Origin: Megalonaias nervosa
Lineage: Eukaryota; Mollusca; Bivalvia; Unionida; Unionidae
Assembly (NCBI GenBank): GCA_016617855.1
Contig: JAECUM010000807.1
Span: 1 to 64,000, forward strand
Direction of reading: 5' to 3'
DNA: 64,000 nucleotides
The translations under genes and the position numbers were made by a program. This document shows, in pieces, positions 1 to 9,467 of this stretch (its first letter is position 1; each line of letters begins with the position of its first letter). The notes beneath the pieces were generated by a model. It was not told where the DNA came from. It did no database searches and saw only the letters and a list, made by a program, of their open reading frames with translations.

Positions 1-19
1 ATATATATATATATATATA
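1..19. repeat. (TA)n microsatellite
   Basis: Uninterrupted AT dinucleotides run up to the window edge, so the true length is unknown. They abut a tRNA-like sequence, a common arrangement at SINE tails. Confidence 0.95.
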
Positions 20-110
20 CGGGATGCCGCTGCGAGTTTCGAACTCGCGAACTCTTTTATGGCGGCCAGGTCACACAGACAAATGTGTGCGTTTATAAGA
101 TAGTCCTAAA
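20..110 (-). mobile_element. tRNA-like segment, probable SINE head
   Basis: On the minus strand there is a perfect 5-bp stem, GCGAG paired with CTCGC, closing a TTCGAAA loop. This is the form of a tRNA T arm and RNA polymerase III B box. GC-rich sequence resembling an acceptor end follows, then the AT repeat. No complete cloverleaf or A box was seen, so a truncated tRNA-derived SINE is more likely than a working tRNA gene. Confidence 0.4.
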
Positions 111-127
111 AAGCGATATTATAGAAA

Positions 128-630
128 TATTTCCAAGAAAGAAATGGAGTTTTTACATAGTCTAATTAATGACGAGAGTATTGTGATTAAAAAGGTTGAT
201 AATTCAAACACTGTTATTATTAGGAATCAGGGCGACTACTTTAAATAAGTTGAATGTCAATTAAATGATGAAAAATAATGCAAAAAATTAACGAAAACCC
301 ATCATTAGAAACTGAATCGAAAATTTTCACATGCATTGATGAAATCTCTAAGAAGAAAAATTCCGTATATGAAGAAACTGGATACTTTCCCCTCGAAATA
401 CGTACACCTCAGTTCTACATATTGCTTAAAACTTATAAAAATCCTTATCACAGTTTACCTTTAAATTATCCTGGACGACCAGGTTGTAATTGATATGCAG
501 AGAACGTATCCAAATTTATAGATAGTGTTTTGCAACCGTTAATGACATCACTTCATTCATACAGTAAAGATACTAATGATTTCATTGAAAAGTTGAAGTC
601 TATTCCACAACTATCTCATCATGCTACTCG

Positions 631-640
<10 letters not shown>
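128..640 (+). pseudogene. Penelope-like retroelement reverse transcriptase fragment
   Basis: Three reading-frame pieces match successive parts of Penelope-like element RT. The first (about 140-244) has an 'IVIKKVDNS...DYFK' stretch like the IVIxKADKGG region. The second (278-493) has 'PQFYILLKTYKNP' and 'PGRPGCN', the usual PQFYxLPKIHK and PGRPIVS blocks. The third (494-640) has 'KFIDSVLQPL' and 'DTNDFIEKL', typical of the following block. Stop codons and frameshifts separate the pieces, and the catalytic YxDD region and GIY-YIG endonuclease are absent. It is a dead, internally deleted copy. The family call rests on remembered motif order, without a search. Confidence 0.65.

Positions 641-689
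<49 letters not shown>
641..689. repeat. (TG)n microsatellite
   Basis: About 24 TG units follow a short ATATAT run. The repeat interrupts the Penelope-like fragment at the point where RT homology stops. Confidence 0.95.
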
Positions 690-690
<1 letters not shown>

Positions 691-2204
691 TTGGATGCAT
701 GAGTGTTCTCTACATTATAATTTCACTGATTCAGTTTTCATTGGAGACTTGTGTATCTTTCTGAACCCGTTATACATATGAGATTGTTGTGATAATGCAT
801 ATCATTTATGACGTAATGTCAATGACGTAATTGCTTTTAAAATGTAAAGGCATCATCCGTTTCTTTCAAAATATTTTGTGCCTGAAGAAGCATACAGCAA
901 ATGCAAAACTAGTTGCACACATTTATCGGCGTTTGTAATGTTTTTTTTTCCCAGTTCTTAATCAATAGTTAAATACAATCATATGCAGCTTTATACAAGG
1001 AATTGTGGAGAATTGGATGGGGTGATGTTGTGACTGCAAGAGACTGTCGATTTCTGCACAGCAAGATGGCTCTTACCATCACCACCGACCCGTGTCAGTA
1101 CCTTGATTCCGAAACATTATTTTCTACTGTTGCTTAATTTTCTTCCATCTGAAAGACGTCACTAACCCAAAAGACTTGAACCATGGAATGTAATTCGAAT
1201 ACGTTTAAAAGAAAATATTTGTACAAAATAAAATTAAGTGATTTGTACACCATTAATCATGGACTAATGAAAAGTCATTGACTAGATTTTATATATTTTT
1301 CTCTCCATTCTTACTGATAACTGAACCAAACAAATCACTATCGCATGGTATATCTGTTTCAATATTCTACCGTAATAACATTACATAACAGCTAAACACT
1401 AGCAAGAACATACAGAGATTAACTATAAAAAAAATTCAGAAAGACTTCTAAATTTGGAATATAGAAATAAAATAGACTTTAAACCCAAGTGTATGAAACA
1501 TAAATGGTATAGAAAACTTGAAATCATAAAAAAACTACCACCTTCAACTTTTTACATCATTCTTTACAACTCATTTGACATGAAATAAAAATTTACTACA
1601 TAAATAATAACTGTTGTTACACATATGCTTTCTCTCTGATTACCTGAATTTCACAAACCTGTGAAAGCAACTGAAGTCGCTAGTGAAGAAACGATTAATC
1701 GTTTGATTGGATCGTGAGGCTACAGTCAAAACTGCCGAGTGTAGCTCTCAACTGGTTTCAAAGTGTCATGACGACTGAACAACAACGTCACGTGATATTA
1801 TTGTCCGTCTTTACACATATGCTTTATATGCCAAGATATAAGAAAAAAAAAAAACCGAAGGAAAAAATAAAAGCCAGTGAACTCTCTGTAAGAGATCAAA
1901 ATACATTTTTTTTTTTTTTTTTTTAAAAATATTTTTTTGCTCAGTAATCTGGAGGTAATTTGCAGTCAGTATTTTACATTTGAATAACACTGAGCTGCAC
2001 TAAGGATATAAACCTTCCGTTGTTGCCACTTGCAGATACACAGACTGACGTTGTAACCATACTCATTCATTATCATCTCATTAACTGATTAAACAGTAAA
2101 TGCAGTTTGCTCTCCTGAGCTCTCAACGTTCCATTCAAACAATCCTTTGTTGTAAAAGGGCATGGCTATCAATGCGAAAACGAATTGACGAAATTATATC
2201 AAAT
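690..2204. other. Unassigned AT-rich sequence
   Basis: No coding region recognised. A TGCCTGAAGAAG motif near 880-900 followed by CAAAACTAGTTGCACAC resembles 3' tails of Penelope-type elements and may be the end of the copy at 128-640. Poly-A and poly-T runs lie near 1842 and 1906-1924. Confidence 0.4.
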
Positions 2205-2650
2205 AAAAGTCTAACTTAAAGTAGACTTACTCGGATAAGCAAGCTTTTGATTCTTCATTGGCGACCAAGTGCAGAGTTCCGCGTTTGTAACTGAAGGAAC
2301 TCTGGCCAAAGAAGGAGGAGCACTGCACGTGTTACCGAATCCCCTGGAATCCACTTGTCGGGTCCAAGTGTCGTCATGGCAAATCTTCCCCATACAGCAG
2401 CGCAAGACTGGAACCTTCCCCTATCGAGATCTGTGATACGAAGGCGTGAAAGTGATGTCATTTGAGACAGGGAGGATATCGTGGAGACAGACCCTGGTGA
2501 AAACGATCACCCTCCCTTTGCCTCTTGTCCACTTTAGTTTGGGAGAACTGTGGTTGTCGACAGTTGTAAATTCGGTAGGACTGCTTCTCAGTGGCCTGTG
2601 CTCTAGGAAGGTTCCCACGATCTTTCATTGAGTGGTGGAAAGAAGGCATC
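2205..2650 (-). other. GC-richer patch, possible unassigned exon
   Basis: This stretch is visibly less AT-rich than its surroundings and is open in several frames on both strands. On the minus strand an open frame (2211-2405) runs into TATCCGA|GTAAGTC, a full-consensus splice donor. The predicted peptide was not recognised. It could be a 5' exon of another minus-strand gene, an untranslated exon, or transposon sequence. Confidence 0.2.
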
Positions 2651-4651
2651 CATGGTGGCTTGTTTTAGAATTCTATCAACTTGATCATTAACGAGATCAG
2701 ATAGTTAAGGTTGAAAACGTAGCTTGGCCTATGATGGTCTTTAAGAAAGGTGGAGGTAAACAGCACTGCAACTTTTTCGATCATGTTGTTGTAAATTCGC
2801 AGCTGCTGTTATGGCCATGGCCATATTATGTTAGGCCTCTATGTTTAAGAAATGGGCCACTTTATAAAGAGGCTCCCACGTAATGTCTGGAAAGATTCGG
2901 GATGAGGGAAGAAAAGTCGTGTTCCCTCCTATTGAAAGATCGCCATAGATTGCTCCCATGGTCATGGCGTTACGAATCAACTGATGGGTATTCAAATTGA
3001 AAACTGGTATTACCTGTAGAAAAGCAGATAACTTTTAGCTTTTTAGCCAAGAAAAAGTTTTACTCTGTGAGGGCTGGATTTGCATGGTAGTAGTAGTTCT
3101 TCTAAAGTATTATGATCGGGTAACATATTTGAAGAAGAAACATCATATGGTTTTCTAGGAAAAGTTTCCATTCAGCATAAATGTATTTGACATTAATACC
3201 ATATTGAAGTGCAAAATGAAAAGAAATTTGGAAATAATATAAGAAGAGTACTGATAACAACACATTAAATGAGCACCCAATGTTTAATAATTCCCCATAT
3301 AGGCACTTAGCACATGCAATTTAATGAGCAGAAACCATTATTTTCTAATAAAACTTACTATGACTATGGCCTCTAACCTGCTCACCCCAGAATCTATAGG
3401 GAGGAAGCAGAAATTAACCTCTGGACAGATGCAGTTATTGGAAATGAGCAATCAAATATGATTTAAATGGTCCACTGATCAAATTAATTACTCAGCTGGG
3501 TCTAAATGTTTGCCTGATAGTCCATCTAATCAAGTTGGTCCAGTGGCTTGACAGAGTGAAGTTGGCCACCTTTTTTGCTTTAACTACATAACATACACAA
3601 TATCATTGATATGGTTTCAACATCTCTCGTCCAGTTCTAAAGACATTTTTAGGACATAATGAGATTCAATCACCGTTATATTTCTTAAGAAGTAACATAC
3701 TATAAAGAAACTGTAATGCTAATTCATAGGTGGAGCATTCCCCGTTTTTTCTTCAAAATGGTATTTTCTTACATTAAAGAGTTTAAAGACAAACCTGTAT
3801 TTACATTTTGGGGGATGTTCAAAATCTTTGATCAAACCAAATTTCTGATTTGTGTAGTCCACTACAATATAAAGAATCTCTATTTCTGATCTGTGCAACT
3901 GCAATATAAAGAAGCTCAATTTCTAATTTGTGTAGTCCACTGCTATATGAAGATTCTGTACTCATAGATCTGTTTAGCTCATTTTGTGTAACTACTTCAA
4001 GCCACATCAGCAAAGAAAACAGCTTTTTCTCTAAATGCGTGCTACAGAATGACACTGAGGATATACCAATATAACCTCTTAAATTCAAGTAAATCTAATT
4101 AAACTTCTAATATATTATAATTCTTATAATTAAACAAACAAAACAGTCATTTGAATACTCCCAACATATTCAGTTACATTTCTTATTGAATTATAGAGAA
4201 TGCAGAACAGATGTCCAAAGGATATTAAAATTTGTAAAAAATAAAATCTTGCAAAATAAAAAATGCCATTTTTAATAGACTTTTTATAAAACATTTTACA
4301 CTGCATACACAAGTTGAAATAGTATAAAAGTAAAATGGATATTTGGAAATAGAATAAACTATCATGGACATATAGCCATAATTGGTAATATGATTAAAAG
4401 CAAGAAAAAGTGTACAGTTTAGTCTGTGTATTATAAAACTTTGTTAAAAATTAAAAACTTCATAAGATATATTTTAGCAAAATAAAAAATAATGTACAAC
4501 TAAAGCAGACATACACTGATCATCAATTTTTAAAACATAACAAGGTACTTAAATATTAGCCAACAATGAACAATGTATACACTGTCATAGTTACTGAATA
4601 AAAATATCATGGATGGAAATTAGCATGCAATACATGTACATTTGTATACCT
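2651..4651. other. Unassigned AT-rich sequence with a short imperfect repeat
   Basis: Nothing coding recognised. At about 3838-3950 three diverged units begin with ATTTCTGATTTGTG and contain an ACAATATAAAGAA-like segment. The longest minus-strand open frames here only read through that repeat. Confidence 0.4.
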
Positions 4652-4866
4652 ATCATATATACTTATTTATAAGTCAGGTCCAACTGCAAACTGCATATGC
4701 CCAGAACTGTAATTGCATAATGCAACAGCAGATCAGGGTCTCCATCGTTTATTAGGAGTAAACAGTAGAACAAACATCCTCGACACTGATCTGATTTTAT
4801 GCCATGGCAGATCAGGGTCTATGTTGTTTGCAGTTGGACCTGATTTATAAGAGAGTAGATATAGTA
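4652..4866. mobile_element. Foldback MITE, family F, copy 1
   Basis: The ends are inverted copies of each other. The left end has TTTATAAGTCAGGTCCAACT and the right end reads AGTTGGACCTGATTTATAAG. The interior has TGATCTG and GCATAATGC-like words that recur in the other copies at about 17523, 31183 and 55915. No open frame is present, so it is a short non-autonomous element. Confidence 0.75.
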
Positions 4867-5386
4867 CCCAATAAACTCTTGTTTGATAAAACTATAATTT
4901 AGCATTCTATACATTTTAACAAGAAAACAATGTTGCAATTTATGTTCTACCTGTATATGATCATGACTGTAGAGTGAAAACTGTTGAATCTGGCCCCTAG
5001 GTATCGCAAATCCTGCCCGCTGTAGTCACAAACTTTTCTCTCTACTTTCCTAACCCCCTACATATCTTTCCTTCACAGTAACCCCCTTTAAACAAATGCC
5101 ATTCATATCCAGCAATGGTCTAATTTTCTCTTTCCTTCACTTCTATACTCAGCCAACTTCCATTACAATGACATTCATTACAATGGAATAGTTTGGTTCC
5201 AGTGGAAAACTGATGGGAATAAGCATGTTAAATGGTAAATCTAATCCTTGTAATGGTACATACAGCTTTCAACTCCAACAGCAATTTTCCAATAACAAAC
5301 ATACATATTTCCTTTAAGTAGTCTTCTTATACCTAAATTTGCATCCCTAAGGACATGGCTTTAACTGGAAAGTGTTAGGATTGTAC

Positions 5387-5389
<3 letters not shown>

Positions 5390-5446
<57 letters not shown>
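5390..5446. repeat. (TA)n microsatellite
   Basis: An uninterrupted TA run of about 55 bp directly adjoins the retroelement-like tail at 5447-5560. Confidence 0.95.
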
Positions 5447-5560
5447 GCAATAAACTGACAACAAACATTGCAAAACTAGTATCTAACTAGCCTGAGTGCT
5501 TTTGACTCTTAACGAGTCTTTTTCAAAGGCATATACAAAACAGACAAGACAAACAAATAA
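5447..5560 (-). mobile_element. Possible Penelope-type 3' tail
   Basis: Read on the minus strand, GCCTTTGAAAAAGACTCG is followed by the hairpin GACTCGTTAAGAGTC, then GTCAAAAGC and CTAGTTTTGCAATG before the TA repeat. A hairpin followed by a 'TGAAGAAG...GAAAGC' sentence is typical of 3' ends of Penelope-like elements. The words also echo 880-930. No coding part is attached. Confidence 0.35.
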
Positions 5561-5811
5561 AACAGAAAAACCGTAGTGTTTGCAAAACTTTACATGGCTG
5601 TTTCTACAGGAATTAAACCTCCAAATGTATTATGTTTCAAATAGTTTATATCAACTTGTTGCGGATACTGGAAATTATTTTATTTTATTTTATTATTATC
5701 AGACAAATTTAGTTTGTAATGCAGGAAGATGTCTAAATAACATTCATGTTTCTGACTTGTTCTTCTTATTTGTACATGCTGGTGAAGTAATAGAGCTGAA
5801 ATGAAATAAGG

Positions 5812-6588
5812 TTTAAAGTTCTAAGTCAACCTCGGTCTTGTTAATGTAAAGCCGTTCTAAGTCAACCTTGGTCTTGTTAAAGTAAAGCCATTCTAAAATC
5901 CTCGGCCTTGTTAATGAAAAGCCATTCAAAGTCTACCTCGGTCTTGTTAATGTAAAGCCATTCTAAGTCAACCTCGGACTTGTTAATGTAAAGCCATTCT
6001 AAGTCAACCTCATCTTGTTAATGTAAAGCTGTTTTAAGTCAACATCGGTCTTGTTAATGTAAAACCATTCTAAGTCAACCTCGGTCTTATTAATGTAAAG
6101 CCATTCTAAGTCAACATTAGTCTTGTTAATGTAAAGCCATTCTAAGTCAACCTCGGTCTTGTTAATGTAAAGCCATTCTAAGTCAACATCAGTCTTGTTA
6201 ATGTAAAGCTGTTCTAAGTCAACCTCGGTCTTGTTAATGTAAAGCTGTTCTAAGTCAACATCGGTCTTATTAATGTAAAGCCATTCTAAGTCAACATCAG
6301 TTTTGTTAATGTAAAGCAGTTCTAAGTCAACCTCAGTCTTGTTAATGAAAAGCCATTCAAAGTCAACCTCAGTCTTGTTAATGTAAAGCCATTCCATAAG
6401 TCAACCTTGGTCTTGTTAATGTAAAGCTGTTCTAAGTCAACATCGGTCTTGTTAATGTAAAGCTGTTCTAAGTCAACCTTGGTCTTGTTAATGTAAAGCC
6501 ATTTTAAGTCAACCTCGGCCTTGTTAATGTAAAGCCCTTCTAAGTCAACCTTGGTCTTGTTAATGTAAAGCCCTTCTAAGTCAACCTA
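5812..6588. repeat. 36-bp minisatellite, about 21 units
   Basis: Units of 36 bp have the core TCTAAGTCAACCTCGGTCTT followed by GTTAATGTAAAGCC. Because 36 is a multiple of three, the minus strand stays open from 6397 to 5999 and reads as an 11-times repeated 12-residue peptide containing YINKT. Unit differences are mostly E/D and W/Q swaps. A 2-bp loss near 6010 closes the frame. No start context, splice sites or flanking coding sequence were found, so a non-coding minisatellite is the default reading. Confidence 0.9.
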
Positions 6589-6611
6589 GAATAACTGATG
6601 TAGTTTCTCCT

Positions 6612-7235
6612 TGCCTATATTGAAAGTCAACCATCAAGTTTGATAAACATAGATGATGCAAACCTCATGTTGTGGTTTGGAAACCATTTATCTTTTCTCA
6701 GTCACAGTGATGCATGCCTTCAATCACTTCAGCCAGAAATCAGCAGGATTCTTCCTTGCACCATGTGCAAGCCAGCCACAAAATTTGATAACTACAAGTT
6801 GTGAGGAACTCAAGTTCTTGCTTGGATACCAGTTTCTTTCTATCACAGTGACCCTGACCATTGTTATTTTAAAACAAAAATCAACAGTTTTCTACACCCG
6901 AAGTGCTAGCCATCCACAGTTTCATAACCTTAAATAGGAAAGAACTCAAGTTATTATTCTAAAACCATTTGTCTTCTATCATACATAATGACCTTGACCT
7001 TTCATCTTTTGATGCCAAAATTTATAGGGTTCTTCCTTTACTACTCCAAGCGCAAGTTTGCTGGATGTTGGTCGACTCATGAAACTGGTATTGGGAAAAC
7101 TAATGGACAATATCATAATGTAATATACTCCATGTTATGGCTATTGTATAAAAACTGCATGAAAATAATAAGGCATATTTGTAATAAGAACGATGATATA
7201 TATAGGTTACTTCATTTGTATGGGAAAATATGAAA
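6612..7235. repeat. Dispersed repeat, family G, copy 1
   Basis: Begins CCATCAAGTTTGATAAACAT and contains CTTCCTTGCACCA, GTGACCCTGACC and GGGTTCTTCCTTTACTACTC. The same words occur in the same order at 20815-21310. The open frames inside are short and broken, so this looks like a non-coding interspersed repeat of unknown class. Confidence 0.7.
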
Positions 7236-9173
7236 GAGTTTTTCAGATTAATATTGCACAACCTTTAGGAGTAAAGTAATAATCTGAGAAAACAAGATCA
7301 TAATTTCCCATACAAATGCAGTAAACTTTTTATTACTGTATATACTCATTTTCGTATTCTACCTAAGGCTTAATTATAAAAAAAAAATACACTATAAGAA
7401 ACAAAGCAACTGAATTTATGCTTATTTCAAAATAAATACACAACTGTAGATTCATCAATACACATAGCAGTGCCCAGCGACCTTTGAACTTTGTCTCATG
7501 CTCGACATTAGTTTAAGACAGAATTTTCATTTTGGTCTACTTGATATTGAAATTTAGAGCCATATTGTGAATGAATGTGCATTGCAACAACTTTTCCAGT
7601 TAGTTTGGAATGGATGGATTTTGTTTTGTATTTCTGTCAATTCTACTCAATTCTGCTGGTTATGGTAAATATTAACTGTGTCAATTCCACATGAAGCACA
7701 TGTGATTTGAGCAGGGAGGGCTCAGCTGAATGTGTGTTTCTCTTCTGCCATTGAATATTTGGAATCGTAATGTGGGTATAATATGAACACTTTCACTTGA
7801 AATTATCAAAAGATGCTATGAAATACCATGTTCATTTCATTTTGAGTGCAGTAAGGAGAATGTTATTACAGTTAAAAATGTCATAGAAATTACAGTACAA
7901 TTTGGCAGAGTGTTATCAAGTTTAAGAACCCAAGACATAGCTCATGTAATTTGGATTTCCAGAACTAAGAAAGTACATTTGGAGGAAATTCAAGATGCCA
8001 AATGTAAGTATATTTTTTGACATTCTTATTACCAGCTAAAGAAGATATGTTTATGCTTTGTCACTTGCATGCTTTTTGTAGGGACCCCAACTATATTATG
8101 ACCTGTATGGCATCTGTCACTAGCCTAAATCCAAAACACTGTATCAAAAAAGTTAACATGAGCTAAGCAGTTGGTATGTGACCATTCAGCCAACGGAAAT
8201 AAGAATTCTTCATCATCTTGGTTTATTGGCTCTGAGGCCCTTGCCTTTCTACCAAAACCTTCAGCTGCATTTTTTTCCCCTCGAATTTAGTACCTTGACT
8301 TATAAAATGGTACATCTGTGATAGATATGTGATAGCCCCCGGCCTCAATATGCTTTTCTATGCTATTTTTATATACTTCAGAAGGCACTGGTCATAGTCT
8401 GAACCATTCCATTTATAAAAAGTTACGAACATTTCTCCTAAATAACTGTTTCAATTATCAGAATGGTATTTTCAATACTGCGTCTCATGTTTGTTGTGCA
8501 CATTGCAAATATCACATGCATTCATTTGCTACTTTGAAAGTTTCTTTTGTGACACTGTCAACTCACCCACACTGTTCACTTTATCATCTCTACTTTCAAA
8601 CAGATGAAACAGCTTCTTTAGTACATCCACAAACAAATCTAATAAACTTAAACCTAAGCATCTACTAAATGAGTGTACATGTTTTGTTTACAAAGTAGTT
8701 CCTAATACATTATACTATTTTTACACACACAATTGTCATGCAGTATTAAGGTGTTTAGTTTCGCAAAATACTGAATGATTCTGACAGTGTGAAGTTAACG
8801 GAGAAAAAAAATGAGTATATAATAAAGGATATTATTTTCATAAATATATTACATTCTGCATATAAACTTTAATGAAAGGACAGAGGAATTATGAGTACTA
8901 TACATTTGTACAGTGTTTTTTTTCGTGTCTATTTCCTTAGCTTATTACAACATCACTAAATTTGTAATGTTCATTTCTTTTCTTTGTGAAATATACTGTA
9001 GTAATTTTGCAAATACAGTGCTCTATTTCTCATCATTAGATCTTTTTGATTTTCACAGCCAACACTGGAAACCAAAAAGCAATTTCTAGAAATGCTATAC
9101 TCCTCATAAGGCTCTAAGCTGTTTTCATCTCCAACTTGGAAAGAAAGTAAAACAGTATCTATATAAAACAGTC
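7236..9173. other. Downstream flank of the acyl-CoA synthetase gene
   Basis: No gene recognised. The 3' untranslated region of the minus-strand gene should extend into the high-coordinate part of this stretch. An ATTAAA-type signal on the minus strand lies near 8868-8874, but no polyadenylation site can be fixed. The plus-strand open frame at 8360-8668 has no recognisable features. Confidence 0.4.
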
Positions 9174-9364
9174 TGCCGAGTAATCTGTGTCTAAAGTTGA
9201 GAAGTGATCAGTGCCGAGTAATCTGTGTCTAAAGTTGAGAAGTGATCAGTGCCGAGTAATCTGTGTCTAAAGTTGAGAAGTGATCAGTGCTGAGTAATCT
9301 GGGTCTAAAGTTGAGAACTGATCAGTGCTGAGTAATCTGTGTCTAAAGTTGAGAACTGATCAGT
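9174..9364. repeat. 38-bp tandem repeat, five units, spanning the gene's stop codon
   Basis: The unit is GAGTAATCTGTGTCTAAAGT plus TGAGAAGTGATCAGTGCC. The rightmost unit contains the last codons and stop of exon G (9343-9345). The other four therefore lie in the 3' untranslated region and each repeats the same coding tail and TAG. The repeat evidently arose by duplication of the end of the coding sequence. Confidence 0.9.
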
Positions 9365-9467
9365 TGATCTTTAAGAACCCTCCTCAGAATCTTGCCACTT
9401 GCAGTTTTGGGAATTTCTGGTATAAATTCTACTCCACCGCGAAGTTTCTTGTAAGCTGCCACATTTT
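9343..9467 (-). CDS. Acyl-CoA synthetase exon G (terminal coding exon)
   Basis: The acceptor is AAATTTCAG at 9468-9476, entering at phase 1. The exon encodes [20 protein letters not shown] then [10 protein letters not shown], the A10 motif with the invariant lysine, and ends LISSQL with TAG at 9343-9345. The final codons lie inside the first unit of the 38-bp repeat. SQL at the extreme C-terminus differs from the canonical SKL by one residue. Confidence 0.93.

Noticed and set aside
20..110. Functional tRNA gene on the minus strand
   Set aside because: Only a T-arm-like hairpin is convincing; there is no A box or acceptor stem pairing, so a SINE remnant is preferred.
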